Source: an uncultured Clostridia bacterium | Lineage (GTDB): Bacteria; Bacillota; Clostridia; Monoglobales; Monoglobaceae | Length of the DNA stretch: 64,000 bases | NCBI GenBank assembly: GCA_910580105.1 | Contig: CAJTWN010000003.1 | Location: 201,424-265,423 of the forward strand | Reading direction: 5' to 3' | Shown: positions 44,250 to 53,384 of the stretch, in pieces | Layout: each line of letters starts with the position of its first letter | Position numbering within the stretch: position 1 is the first letter of the stretch | Notes under the pieces: model-generated | Told to the model about the DNA's origin: nothing | Database searches by the model: none | The model's input: the letters and a program-made list of their open reading frames with translations, nothing else | Made by a program: the position numbers and the translations under genes

Positions 44250-45035
44250 ATGTATAGCAGAGAAAGAAAGCTGATACCGGATATTTTAATCAAAGCCTAT
44301 GAAACTTGTATTAAACCTTATCTGGACATAACCATCAGCGTTTATGAAAAGGGCACAAATGATATTGTCACCCGCTGTGACCTGAAATCCCAGGAATATA
44401 TCATCGAACAGCTGCGCAGTCTCTTCCCCAGCGACAGCATATTAGCCGAAGAAAATGTAGCGGATGAAGAGGCCATGTCCGCCGGACAGCGGACATGGGT
44501 CGTTGATCCCATTGACGGTACAGTCAATTTTGCGGCAGGCGTACCCATTTACGGAATACAAATTGCATTGGTGGAAGACCGGCTGCCCGTTTTTGCCGCA
44601 CTCTACCTCCCCGCATTTGGAGAAATGTACCTTGCCGAAAAAGGACAGGGCGCAACCTGCAACGGTGAACCGATCCATGTATCGGCAGATATGACAACGG
44701 CCCAAAGCCTGGTCAGTTTTGGTGATCTTTCCCCCAGAGACGCAGACATCCGTTCTGCTCAATTAAAAAATATTCCCCAGCTCAGCGAACAAATCCGTCG
44801 CCTCCGGATCTTTGGCGCGGCATGTTTTGATTTCATTTCCCTGGCTGCCGGTCATACGCAGGCACACATCATGTACAGTCATAATCCATGGGATATTTTC
44901 CCCGGCTGGCTGCTTGTCACAGAAGCCGGCGCCGTCAGCGATTACGACCCCCTGCACCCTGAAGCGCGCATCATCTGTGCCGCCAATCCCGAAATTTTAA
45001 ACGACTTGTTAAATATTCTAAACGAAACAAAATAA
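44250..45035 (+). CDS. Inositol monophosphatase family protein
   Basis: 261 residues. Metal-binding motifs: VTRCDLKSQEYII, EENVADEE, VVDPIDGTVNFAAGVPIYG and a C-terminal NPWDIFPGWLLVTEAGAVSDYD. The family dephosphorylates inositol phosphates, other sugar phosphates or 3'-phosphoadenosine compounds; I cannot pick among these. Cytoplasmic and Mg2+-dependent. AAGGTG precedes the ATG. Transcribed alone from a consensus promoter. Confidence 0.92.
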   Translation: MYSRERKLIPDILIKAYETCIKPYLDITISVYEKGTNDIVTRCDLKSQEYIIEQLRSLFPSDSILAEENVADEEAMSAGQRTWVVDPIDGTVNFAAGVPIYGIQIALVEDRLPVFAALYLPAFGEMYLAEKGQGATCNGEPIHVSADMTTAQSLVSFGDLSPRDADIRSAQLKNIPQLSEQIRRLRIFGAACFDFISLAAGHTQAHIMYSHNPWDIFPGWLLVTEAGAVSDYDPLHPEARIICAANPEILNDLLNILNETK

Positions 45036-45149
45036 AAGGTTTATATTTTATTTAGATTCGTTTTATGAATTTTCAAGAATCCCCTTTTATAATAGGTAGT
45101 GTAAACAAATTAATTTGTTGCAATTTTATTCTGAGAAAGGAAGATTATT

Positions 45150-46115
45150 ATGAAAGGTTTGAAAAACAAGTATCTGAAATCCATCCTTTGCCTGGGTGTT
45201 GGTGCTGTTGTTCTTTCTGCCGCTGTATTTGCAAATTATGACAATGCAAACGGCTATGAGGCTTGCAAAACCTCTTTGAAAAACATGCTGTATCTGGATA
45301 ACTTCTCACTTAATACCGAAATTTCTGCCTCCATGGACGGACAGAAACTGATGGCCGAAAAAAGTGATTTGAAACTGGCCGGAGGCCAGGATGTTTTCTA
45401 TCAAATTTCCAGCACCTCTGAAAATTTGATGAACAACAGTCAAAGCAGTTACAGAACCACCAGCCAGGACAAAGTAAATATCTATGAAGACAATTATTCC
45501 GATGGTACAACAAACAAGTATATGACGCCGGGCTACCGTGATAAAAATAAAGTTTCGGTATTGGACGGCGACGATATGACGGCTAAGTTTGTCAATTTCG
45601 CTGAGGTTGTTGCAGACACCATGGTAGGCGACTTAAAAAACAGTTTTGTTCTGACCAGCAAGGATGACAACACACGGACATATACCGTCAATCTGTCCGC
45701 AGAACAGCTTCCTGAAATCGTAACCTCCGGCGCATCCCTTATCTTTGCCGGCATAAAAAACGACTATGACCGTTCCGCATCTGTTAATGCTTCTTCTTCA
45801 ATGCCGGAAGATCAATTTTTCAGCAATTTCCTGTCCGGCGAAAAAGACCCCTTTATTGAAAGAGGAACATTAATTGTAACATTAAACAATGATGACACCC
45901 TCGCCTCTTTAAACGGAGAAATTGTTCTTGGCGGATATGATGCCAGCAACAATCAGCACAACATTACGCTGCAGCTCTCCGGCAATGCCTATGACTATGG
46001 AACGACGGTCATCGACCGCGTCGACACCTCTGATGCAGAATCGTCGCCAAGTCTTAAAGGAGAGACCCCATACACCTATACAGAAGATGGTGAAGCTGTA
46101 TATTATACAGAATAA
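45150..46115 (+). CDS. Secreted protein of unknown function upstream of an ABC exporter
   Basis: 321 residues with a signal peptide (basic MKGLKNKYLK, then SILCLGVGAVVLSAAVFA). The mature part is polar, rich in Asn, Asp and Ser (about 38-75 CKTSLKNMLYLDNFSLNTEIS) with beta-prone segments. It ends in a Tyr-rich tail. No family recognised. Ribosome site AAAGGAAG. The next gene, an ABC ATPase, starts 15 bp downstream, so the protein is probably in one operon with the exporter and may be its substrate or accessory factor. Confidence 0.8.
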   Translation: MKGLKNKYLKSILCLGVGAVVLSAAVFANYDNANGYEACKTSLKNMLYLDNFSLNTEISASMDGQKLMAEKSDLKLAGGQDVFYQISSTSENLMNNSQSSYRTTSQDKVNIYEDNYSDGTTNKYMTPGYRDKNKVSVLDGDDMTAKFVNFAEVVADTMVGDLKNSFVLTSKDDNTRTYTVNLSAEQLPEIVTSGASLIFAGIKNDYDRSASVNASSSMPEDQFFSNFLSGEKDPFIERGTLIVTLNNDDTLASLNGEIVLGGYDASNNQHNITLQLSGNAYDYGTTVIDRVDTSDAESSPSLKGETPYTYTEDGEAVYYTE

Positions 46116-46129
46116 CCAATGGAGGACTT

Positions 46130-46864
46130 ATGGACTGCGTTCTGAAACTTATCAATTTAAAAAAACTTTATAAAAACGGACGCGGCGTCGAAGACGTCAC
46201 CTTTGATGTAAACAAAGGTGACGTTGTCGGCTTGCTCGGTCCAAACGGCTCTGGCAAGACGACCACCATGCGCGCCATTATCGGTCTCTGTCCGCCAACC
46301 AGCGGACACATCGAAATTTTTGGCTATGACGTCGAAACAGCATATGAAAAAGCAACCGAAAAGGTCGGATCTCTGATTGAGATGCCGGCTTTGTTCGGCA
46401 ATATGTCCGCCCATCAAAATCTCAAAATGGCGGCAAGGTTCTATCCAAATATCGGCGAAGACCGCATACAGTATATCCTAAAACTTGTCGAACTCGACCG
46501 CTATCAACGGGATAAAGTCGGCAAATTCTCCCTGGGAATGAAGCAGCGGCTGGGTCTCGGCCTTGCACTTTTGTCTGACCCGGAATTTGTCGTTTTGGAC
46601 GAACCGGCAAACGGTCTGGATATTGAAGGTATTATTCACGTCCGTGAAATCATCACCCGCCTTGCTGCAGAGCGCGGCGTCACCTTTCTGGTGGCCAGCC
46701 ACATTGCATCCGAACTGGAGAAGACCTGTAACAAGGTTGCTGTCATCCATGACGGAAAAATGCTATCCTTTGACTCTATGGACAATGCCCTGCGGTATCA
46801 GCCCACCCTTGAAGATTATTTTCTTTCTGTTGTCAAAGAAAAGAAAGGCGGTGTAATCCTGTGA
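46130..46864 (+). CDS. ABC transporter ATP-binding protein (ABC-2 exporter)
   Basis: 244 residues. Walker A GPNGSGKT (37-44), signature FSLGMKQRLGLGLALL, Walker B FVVLDEPANGLD and switch VASHIASELEKTC. The type is that of bacitracin/BcrA- and NatA-like exporters that pair with ABC-2 permeases. Four-base overlap (GTGA) with the permease. The downstream two-component system suggests drug or peptide stress sensing, a common pairing. Confidence 0.92.
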   Translation: MDCVLKLINLKKLYKNGRGVEDVTFDVNKGDVVGLLGPNGSGKTTTMRAIIGLCPPTSGHIEIFGYDVETAYEKATEKVGSLIEMPALFGNMSAHQNLKMAARFYPNIGEDRIQYILKLVELDRYQRDKVGKFSLGMKQRLGLGLALLSDPEFVVLDEPANGLDIEGIIHVREIITRLAAERGVTFLVASHIASELEKTCNKVAVIHDGKMLSFDSMDNALRYQPTLEDYFLSVVKEKKGGVIL

Positions 46865-47613
46865 GGAAATACATAGCAAGCTTCCAAAACGAAGTACAAA
46901 AACTCTTCAGCAAAAAGAAATATATTGTATTTCTTATTCTGGAAGCCGTTATCTGTGCAATCAGTATATTAAGCAGCAAACTGGTCAGCAATTTAATAAC
47001 GCAAAACAGCGGGATGCAGTTTGACCTTTCCTTTGGCAACACGGCCATTTCAATGATGGGTTTGTTCGTCAACTGGATGGTGCCGCTGATTATGATGATG
47101 GCCGTTTGTGACCTGTTTTCCACAGAGTTTTGGGACGAAACCATCAAAGCCTCTTTAATGCGGCCGGTGAGCCGCTTCAAAATCTATACTGCGAAAATTT
47201 CCGCAGTTCTCTTTCTCGGAATTATGAATTTTGCTGTTATCTGCTTTGCTGCAAGCGCAATGGAATTGTTGGTTCACGGCAGTGTATCCTCCATCGGATA
47301 CACACTTTCTGCTTATCTCCTCGACCTTATCCCCCTTTTGGTCGTTATCTTGATGGCAGTCCTTTTGAACCATCTCTGCAAAAGCACAACAATGGCTATG
47401 TTTTTAAGCATCCTCCTGTTTATTGGGTTCAATGTCCTTGGTATCTTTTGGTCCAATGCCAGCGGCCTGCTTTTTACCGGATACATGCAGTGGCATAAAA
47501 TATGGCTGGGAACCACCCTCCCCTTTTCTGCCCTATTTCCCAAAATAGCCCTGTTGTTCGGTTATGGCATGGTCTTTTTCAGCGGCGGTTATTATTTGTT
47601 TTTAAAACGATAA
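46861..47613 (+). CDS. ABC-2 type transporter permease
   Basis: 250 residues from GTG 46861. Six or so helices; first segment YIVFLILEAVICAISIL, central WMVPLIMMMAVCDLFSTEFWDETIKASLMRPVSRFKIYTAK, which is the usual ABC-2 exporter loop. Works with the preceding ATPase. The stop is one base before the -35 of the histidine-kinase promoter. Confidence 0.88.
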   Translation: MRKYIASFQNEVQKLFSKKKYIVFLILEAVICAISILSSKLVSNLITQNSGMQFDLSFGNTAISMMGLFVNWMVPLIMMMAVCDLFSTEFWDETIKASLMRPVSRFKIYTAKISAVLFLGIMNFAVICFAASAMELLVHGSVSSIGYTLSAYLLDLIPLLVVILMAVLLNHLCKSTTMAMFLSILLFIGFNVLGIFWSNASGLLFTGYMQWHKIWLGTTLPFSALFPKIALLFGYGMVFFSGGYYLFLKR

Positions 47614-47642
47614 TTGACAAATACGATCAACCGCGTTATGAT
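47614..47642 (+). promoter_or_regulatory. Promoter of the two-component system
   Basis: TTGACA, 17 bp, TATGAT, right after the permease stop. It permits separate expression of the kinase and regulator. Confidence 0.8.
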
Positions 47643-47670
47643 ACAATTGGATTGAAACTTTGAGAGGATC

Positions 47671-48828
47671 TTGCCTATGTCAATCAGGAAGAAAATCTGG
47701 ACATCATTGATTATTATGCTGATCATACCGGCAGCGCTGATTCTCCTTTTATCAGCGCTGCTTTTGGCTGTCTTTATGCTTTTAAACCCTACGGTCAGCT
47801 TTTCGCTATATGACGGGTTCGAAATTTCAAATCCGGTCATTATGCAGTTCATCATTTTCTGGGGGGTTATGGCAATTGCCGTCGTTGTTACGACCAGTCT
47901 CTGCCTTTCTGCTTATTTAAACCGGCATATCATTAGACCGCTCCACGATATTAACGAAGCAATCTGTCATATAACCTCCGGAGATTTAACCTATGAATTT
48001 GCAGGTTCAAATGATTTGGAACTGCAAAAGCTTTGTGCTTCTATCGAGGAACTGCGCCTCCGTCTGAAAGACAGCGTGGCCAAAGACATCGCCCGGGAAA
48101 AGGAACACAAAATGCTGATGGCAAATATCTCCCATGACATCAAAACACCTGTCACGTCCATCAAAGGGCACGTAGAAGGTATTTTGGACGGTGTTGCTTC
48201 CACTCCGGAACAACAAGCCAAATACCTGCATACCATTTTAAAAAAAGCTGAAGCCATTGAGGAAATGGCTGAAAACCTTTCCCTTTATTCCAAACTGGAA
48301 CTTGGCCGCATCCTTTATCACATGGAAATCTGCGACATTGCCGCATTTTTGCACGATACAGCCGACAGCTTTGTATTGGATGCCCGCGAAATGGGGGTTG
48401 ACCTTCAATGTACACTGCCGGAAATCCCCCAATTTGTCAAATTTGACCGGTCAAAATTACGGCGTGTATTTGCCAATATCATTAACAACGCAATCAAATA
48501 CCGGCGGCAGGATACCGACAGTCATCTCTTAATTACCCTTCGCGACAGCGAACATGGCGTTGTGCTTTCCTTTACCGACAACGGGATCGGCATCCAGCAA
48601 AAAGATACAGAAAAGGTCTTTGAAGGTTTTTACCGCAGCGATCCCTCCCGCAACAGTCAAATAAAAGGGAATGGCCTCGGACTTTCCATCAGCCGGCAGA
48701 TAATCCATGACCACGGCGGGAAAATTTGGATAAGAAGCACACTCTATGAGGGTACAGAGGTCACCATTCTTCTGCCCCATGCACAAAAACCAATGGAGGA
48801 GGATACAAATGAAGGTACTCATAATTGA
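47671..48828 (+). CDS. Sensor histidine kinase (HAMP, HisKA, HATPase)
   Basis: 385 residues. Two membrane helices (about 10-36 and 55-80) enclose a very short extracellular loop of about 20 residues, then a HAMP domain. Phospho-acceptor His153 lies in ANISHDIKTPVTSI. N box NIINNAIKY, G1 FTDNGIGI, F box FEGFYRSDPSR and G2 NGLGLSISRQII are all present. Intramembrane-sensing kinases like this often watch cell-envelope stress together with an ABC-2 exporter. The gene overlaps the response regulator by 20 bp. Confidence 0.94.
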   Translation: MPMSIRKKIWTSLIIMLIIPAALILLLSALLLAVFMLLNPTVSFSLYDGFEISNPVIMQFIIFWGVMAIAVVVTTSLCLSAYLNRHIIRPLHDINEAICHITSGDLTYEFAGSNDLELQKLCASIEELRLRLKDSVAKDIAREKEHKMLMANISHDIKTPVTSIKGHVEGILDGVASTPEQQAKYLHTILKKAEAIEEMAENLSLYSKLELGRILYHMEICDIAAFLHDTADSFVLDAREMGVDLQCTLPEIPQFVKFDRSKLRRVFANIINNAIKYRRQDTDSHLLITLRDSEHGVVLSFTDNGIGIQQKDTEKVFEGFYRSDPSRNSQIKGNGLGLSISRQIIHDHGGKIWIRSTLYEGTEVTILLPHAQKPMEEDTNEGTHN

Positions 48829-49501
48829 AGATGAACGCAGTATCGCGGAACTTGAACGGGACTATTTACAGGTCAGCGGCTTTACCTGCGACATTGCGGC
48901 AGACGGTGAAACCGGCCTGAAAATGGCGCTGGAAGGTGACTATGCCCTGGTCATCGTTGATATTATGCTTCCGGGACGGGACGGATTCTCCGTCTGCACA
49001 GAACTGAGAAAGGCAAAGGATATTCCTATCATCTTCCTGTCTGCCAAAGGGGAAGACATAGACAAAGTACGCGGTCTTGGCCTTGGTGCAGATGACTATA
49101 TCACAAAACCTTTTTCACCCTCCGAACTGGTCGCACGGGTACGCACCCATATCGACCGATATCATCGGCTGGTCAAAAAAGACCGGGAACAAAAACATGG
49201 AAACCTCCTCACCATCGGCGATTTAAAAATAGATAAAGATGCGCACCGCGTCTATGTAACCGGTCATGAAGTGACCATGCCCGTGAAAGAATATGAGCTT
49301 CTGCTTTTCCTCGCAGAAAATCCAAACATTGTCTTCAGCAAAGAACGGTTATTTGACCGTATCTGGGGGATGGATGCCATGGGTGACGTGTCTACCGTCA
49401 CCGTACACATACAAAGAATTCGTGACAAAATTGAAAAAAATTATCCCGGCCAAAAATACATTGAAACAGTTTGGGGCGCCGGATACCGCTTTAAAATTTA
49501 G
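48809..49501 (+). CDS. OmpR family response regulator
   Basis: 230 residues from ATG 48809 (GGAGGAGG upstream, inside the kinase gene). Receiver domain: acidic pocket EDE at 7-9, phospho-acceptor Asp51 in VIVDIMLPGRDG, Lys100 in DYITKPF. C-terminal winged-helix OmpR domain ends with TVTVHIQRIRDKIEKN and YIETVWGAGYRFKI. Cognate to the kinase just upstream; the target is probably the neighbouring exporter. Confidence 0.95.
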   Translation: MKVLIIEDERSIAELERDYLQVSGFTCDIAADGETGLKMALEGDYALVIVDIMLPGRDGFSVCTELRKAKDIPIIFLSAKGEDIDKVRGLGLGADDYITKPFSPSELVARVRTHIDRYHRLVKKDREQKHGNLLTIGDLKIDKDAHRVYVTGHEVTMPVKEYELLLFLAENPNIVFSKERLFDRIWGMDAMGDVSTVTVHIQRIRDKIEKNYPGQKYIETVWGAGYRFKI

Positions 49502-49544
49502 AAATTAGATTAAAAAAGTCAAATAAACAGATTTTTTCATAATA

Positions 49545-49571
49545 AAAAACCACCATAAAGGTGGTTTTTCT
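49545..49571 (+). terminator. Terminator of the two-component operon
   Basis: AAAAACCACC/GGTGGTTTTT, 10-bp stem with a short loop. Confidence 0.85.
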
Positions 49572-49889
49572 ATTTGTTATCGATCCCGCAAATTTCCGGC
49601 ACCGCAATACAGCGCCAACATTAAAACATGAAAAAGAATAGCCCTTTTTCAGGCAGCGGATACGCGGATTGGAATCTGACGGTGTGGCTGGCTCAAAATT
49701 GTGGTTTAAGCCGCATTCCGCAAGGGATGCGTGGATTGAAATGTCGCATTGGCTCTAGCACACCAGCCGTTGTTCAGTCGCATACCTGATTTAAAGCGAA
49801 ACGGCGAGGATATTCCCACTTCGCAGTTGAAACGTACAAAGGTGTGGAAAAATTTATACACAAAATATTTCCAATCCCATACATTATAA
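49572..49889. other. Intergenic region containing the CRISPR-like relic
   Basis: About 320 bases between the terminator of the two-component operon and argB. Aside from the repeat-like units, no gene or promoter is apparent. Confidence 0.4.
49643..49809 (+). CRISPR. Probable relic type I-C CRISPR array (three degenerate repeats, two 34-nt spacers)
   Basis: The unit at 49710-49742 has type I-C repeat features: 33 nt, a GCATTCC/GGGATGC stem with GCAA loop, and the end GCGTGGATTGAAAT. Exactly 34 nt before it, 49643-49675 ends in CGCGGATTGGAAT. Exactly 34 nt after it, 49777 begins GTCGCATACC, the usual I-C repeat start, decaying in its 3' half as last repeats do. Two equal spacer lengths typical of I-C support the reading. 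No cas gene lies in the window. The flanking repeats are weak and the array may be chance or decayed. Confidence 0.4.
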
Positions 49890-50783
49890 TTACCGCGTTA
49901 TCATCGTACCGATACCATGATCGGTAAAGATTTCGAGAAGCAGACAGTGCGGAACACGGCCGTCCACAATATGTACGGTGTTTACCCCGGCCTCAATTGC
50001 TTTTATTCCGCTTTTTACTTTAGGGATCATTCCGCCGACAATCTTTTTCTCCTGAATCATTTCGTTGATTCCCTTCCGGCCAATTACCGGAATAATTTCT
50101 TCGCTGTCTTTACTTTCCTTAATGCCTTCAATATCCGTCAGCAGCATCAGTTTTTCTGCCTCCAGCGCCGCCGCAATCTCACCGGCAACTGTATCCGCAT
50201 TGATGTTATAACTATTTCCTTCTGCATCTACGCCTATAGGGGCAACAACCGGAATATAATCATCCTTTGTCAGAAGGTCCAGCATTTTTGCATTCACATT
50301 GACGATTTCGCCCACATATCCAATATCTGTCTTCTTTCCGTCAACTTCGGTATAGCACTTCCGGCATTCGATCAGTTTCCCATCAATTCCCGAAATACCA
50401 AGACCTTTACCGCCCTTTGTTCCAAGAAGGGAAACAATTTCTTTATTCGTTTTCCCAATCAGAACCATTTGCGCCACCCGCATTGTTTCCTTATCGGTTA
50501 CCCGCAGGCCATTGATAAATTCACTTTTAATATCAAACTGCTGCAAAGCCGCCGAAATGTCCGGACCGCCGCCGTGGACAACAATGGGATTGAGACCAAT
50601 GTATTTGAGCAGTGTAATATCTTCCATCACTTTATTCTTCAGTGTTTCATTAATCATGGCATTTCCGCCATATTTAATTACAACAGTTTTTCCATTAAAT
50701 TTTTGGATATAAGGAAGCGCTTCTATCAGAACATTCGCTTTTCCAATAAATTTCTGCATTTTTTCTTCTAAAGAAATCCCCAA
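49890..50783 (-). CDS. argB: Acetylglutamate kinase
   Basis: 297 residues from TTG 50783, with GGGGGAG seven bases upstream; an ATG at 50759 (MQKFIGKANVLIEALPYI) is the likely alternative and matches known family starts. It phosphorylates N-acetylglutamate in arginine synthesis. Seen: VVIKYGGNAM, VVHGGGPDIS and the C-terminal VGGMIPKV. The N-terminal helix KFIGKANVLIEALPYIQ is the extension linked to arginine feedback in this family. It follows argC by 17 bp. Confidence 0.93.
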   Translation of the reverse strand: MGISLEEKMQKFIGKANVLIEALPYIQKFNGKTVVIKYGGNAMINETLKNKVMEDITLLKYIGLNPIVVHGGGPDISAALQQFDIKSEFINGLRVTDKETMRVAQMVLIGKTNKEIVSLLGTKGGKGLGISGIDGKLIECRKCYTEVDGKKTDIGYVGEIVNVNAKMLDLLTKDDYIPVVAPIGVDAEGNSYNINADTVAGEIAAALEAEKLMLLTDIEGIKESKDSEEIIPVIGRKGINEMIQEKKIVGGMIPKVKSGIKAIEAGVNTVHIVDGRVPHCLLLEIFTDHGIGTMITR

Positions 50784-50800
50784 TTTGCTCTCCCCCTTTT

Positions 50801-51841
50801 TTATAGATAAAATCCGGCATCCGTAAGTCCGGTATCTTCCGGAAACCCACAAATCAAGTTCATATTCTGCACAGCCTGACCTGCTGCGCCCTTCACCAGG
50901 TTATCAATACAGGAAACCACAACGACACGTCTCAGCCGCGGGTCTACGACCAAACCAATCCCCACATAGTTTGAACCTGTAATATGTTTAACTTCCGGAA
51001 GGGTTCCCGCTTCATATACGCGGACAAACTTCTCTTTTTGATAGAATTTTTTATAGATCTCCACCAACTCTTCCGTGGACTTTTCTGCCTGCAGACTTGC
51101 ATAGCTGGTTGCCAAAATTCCGCGCTTCATCGGTGCAAGATGCGGCGTAAAAGACAACATTATTTCTTCACCGGCAAGACAGGAAAGCTCCTGCTCAATT
51201 TCAGAGGTATGGCGGTGGGTTGCAACCTTATATGCTTTCATACTCTCTGTACATTCACAAAACATACTCGGCAGTGCCAATCCGCGGCCAGCACCGGTTA
51301 CCCCAGATTTTGCATCAATAATAATACTCTTATTATCGATCAGTCTATTTGCAACCAATGGCGCCAATGCCAAAATCGAGCAGGTGGTATAACATCCCGG
51401 ATTGCCAATCAGCCGATGTGTTTTTATTTCGTCACGATGCAGCTCACACAAGCCATAAACAGATTCCTTTAATAATTCGGGGCTGGAGTGGGGTGCGCCA
51501 TACCATTTTTCATACACCTTTTCATCATTGTAACGGAAGTCGCCGCTGAGATCAATAATTTTCAGACCTTTTTCATAAAGAGACGGTATCACTTCCTTTG
51601 AAGCGCCATGAGGCAAAGCGGTAAAGACTAAATCACAATTTTCCGCAATATCCTCCACATCAAGGGCACAGCAGGTGAGATCGCAGATACCGCGCAGATT
51701 TTGATAGACATCCGAAATCTTCTGCCCCGCAAAACTCTGAGAAACAATTCGGGTAATCTCCACTCCACTGTGTTTACTCAAAAGACGGACTGTCTCAATT
51801 CCTGCATAGCCCGTTCCGCCAAGAACGCCAACCTTCAACAT
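50801..51841 (-). CDS. argC: N-acetyl-gamma-glutamyl-phosphate reductase
   Basis: 346 residues. NADP-binding VGVLGGTGYAGIETVRLL at the start; catalytic Cys150 in IGNPGCYTT; VTGAGRGLA and TSYASL downstream. It reduces the acyl phosphate made by ArgB. First of the argC-argB pair; argJ, argD and others are not in the window. AAGGATG precedes the ATG. Expressed from a consensus minus-strand promoter 118 bp upstream. Confidence 0.94.
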   Translation of the reverse strand: MLKVGVLGGTGYAGIETVRLLSKHSGVEITRIVSQSFAGQKISDVYQNLRGICDLTCCALDVEDIAENCDLVFTALPHGASKEVIPSLYEKGLKIIDLSGDFRYNDEKVYEKWYGAPHSSPELLKESVYGLCELHRDEIKTHRLIGNPGCYTTCSILALAPLVANRLIDNKSIIIDAKSGVTGAGRGLALPSMFCECTESMKAYKVATHRHTSEIEQELSCLAGEEIMLSFTPHLAPMKRGILATSYASLQAEKSTEELVEIYKKFYQKEKFVRVYEAGTLPEVKHITGSNYVGIGLVVDPRLRRVVVVSCIDNLVKGAAGQAVQNMNLICGFPEDTGLTDAGFYL

Positions 51842-51958
51842 ACTATCATCCTTTCGCCCTGCAATACTTATAAATTATATAGAAGAAACTCTCCATTATA
51901 AAACTAAAAAATAAAAGGACAGCCGCAAGCAGAATGCGGAAGACACCTTTGAATTAGT

Positions 51959-51987
51959 ATTATACCTCCAATATACAAAGAATGCAA
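51959..51987 (-). promoter_or_regulatory. Predicted argCB promoter
   Basis: On the minus strand TTGCAT, 17 bp, TATAAT. A CCGCA/TGCGG hairpin lies in the leader. I did not identify a clear ARG box. Confidence 0.7.
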
Positions 51988-52176
51988 GGGTTGTAGCAAA
52001 TAAATAACAAATAGTACAGAAATTTGTCTATTTTTCCCTACGAATTTTATACTTTAGTCAATATGTCTAAAAAGATTTTTTGAAATTTGTATAAATAGGC
52101 TCTAACATTCCAATAGATTTTGTGCTAGAATAGGAACATAAACTTTATTGAACACTACTTAGGAGGTTTTTTTATT

Positions 52177-53289
52177 ATGGCAGGTTTAAGTCTTAGAAAT
52201 ATCTATAAGACTTACAGCGGCGGTTTCACAGCTGTTAAGGATTTTAGTTTGGAAATAGAAGATAAGGAGTTTATCATTTTTGTCGGCCCGTCCGGCTGCG
52301 GTAAGTCAACAACCCTCAGAATGATTGCCGGTCTCGAAGAAATTACCGAAGGTGAACTTTACATTGACGACCAGCTCATGAACGATGTTGTACCGAAAGA
52401 CAGAGATATTGCAATGGTTTTCCAAAACTATGCACTGTATCCGCATATGACCGTATACGAGAATATGGCATTCGGTCTTAAGCTCAGAAAGGTTCCGAAG
52501 GACGAAATCAAGAGAAAAGTAAACGAAGCTGCTCAGATTCTCGGCATTGAACACCTTCTCGACAGAAAGCCGAAGGCTCTGTCCGGCGGACAGAGACAGC
52601 GTGTGGCCCTGGGCCGTGCAATTGTCCGTGAGCCAAAGGTATTCCTGATGGATGAACCGCTTTCCAACCTGGATGCAAAACTCAGAGTACAGATGAGAAC
52701 TGAAATTGGTAAGATCCACAAAAAACTGCAAACAACATTTATTTACGTAACACACGACCAGACCGAGGCTATGACCATGGGTTCCAGAATCGTTGTTATG
52801 AAAGATGGTATCATTCAGCAGGTGGATTCTCCGTCCAATCTTTACAGATACCCCTGTAATATCTTCGTTGCAGGCTTTATCGGAAGTCCGCAGATGAACT
52901 TCATCAACGTTACTGTTGACTGCAAGGCAGATGGTACATATCTCAAATCCGGTGATTTCTCTGTTAAACTTCCGGAAGGTAAGGGAAACAAAGCGGAAAT
53001 CAAAAAGTATAATGGCAAAGAAGTTGTTATGGGTATCCGTCCTGAGGATATTTATGATGATCAAAACATCATTACAACACTTCCGGATTGTACAACAACT
53101 GTCAATATTGAACTTACAGAAATGATGGGAGCAGAAACATTCCTGTACTTCAAGATTGCCGGTGTGGATGTTACCGCAAGAGTTAATCCGAGAACCACTG
53201 CAAAGCATGGTGAAAGCATCGTTGTTGCACTTGATGCAAACAAAATTCACCTCTTTGACAAGGATACAGAAGAAGTTATTTCTCACTAA
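52177..53289 (+). CDS. Sugar ABC transporter ATP-binding protein, MsmX/UgpC type
   Basis: 370 residues. Walker A VGPSGCGKSTTL, Q-loop VFQNYALYPHMTVYEN, signature LSGGQRQRVALGRAI, Walker B VFLMDEPLSNLDAKLR and switch YVTHDQTEAMTM, followed by a ~120-residue TOBE/regulatory tail (VVMGIRPEDIY). It is the shared ATPase that in many Firmicutes energises several sugar importers whose own operons lack one. It stands alone here with no permease or binding protein nearby, which fits that role. TAGGAGG precedes the ATG, and base composition suggests high expression. Confidence 0.93.
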   Translation: MAGLSLRNIYKTYSGGFTAVKDFSLEIEDKEFIIFVGPSGCGKSTTLRMIAGLEEITEGELYIDDQLMNDVVPKDRDIAMVFQNYALYPHMTVYENMAFGLKLRKVPKDEIKRKVNEAAQILGIEHLLDRKPKALSGGQRQRVALGRAIVREPKVFLMDEPLSNLDAKLRVQMRTEIGKIHKKLQTTFIYVTHDQTEAMTMGSRIVVMKDGIIQQVDSPSNLYRYPCNIFVAGFIGSPQMNFINVTVDCKADGTYLKSGDFSVKLPEGKGNKAEIKKYNGKEVVMGIRPEDIYDDQNIITTLPDCTTTVNIELTEMMGAETFLYFKIAGVDVTARVNPRTTAKHGESIVVALDANKIHLFDKDTEEVISH

Positions 53290-53296
53290 GATTTGT

Positions 53297-53323
53297 AAAG
53301 GCCGCCCGTCGGGCGGCCTTTTT
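53297..53323 (+). terminator. Terminator of the sugar ATPase gene
   Basis: AAAGGCCGCCC and GGGCGGCCTTT form a perfect 11-bp stem with a T run. Confidence 0.92.
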
Positions 53324-53325
53324 GA

Positions 53326-53354
53326 TTGACAATCCATTTTTTCTTTTATATAAT
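53326..53354 (+). promoter_or_regulatory. Promoter of nspC
   Basis: TTGACA, 17 bp, TATAAT, 30 bp before the start. It begins three bases after the preceding terminator. Confidence 0.85.
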
Positions 53355-53384
53355 AAAACCAGCAACCGATAAGGAGACGAAAAA

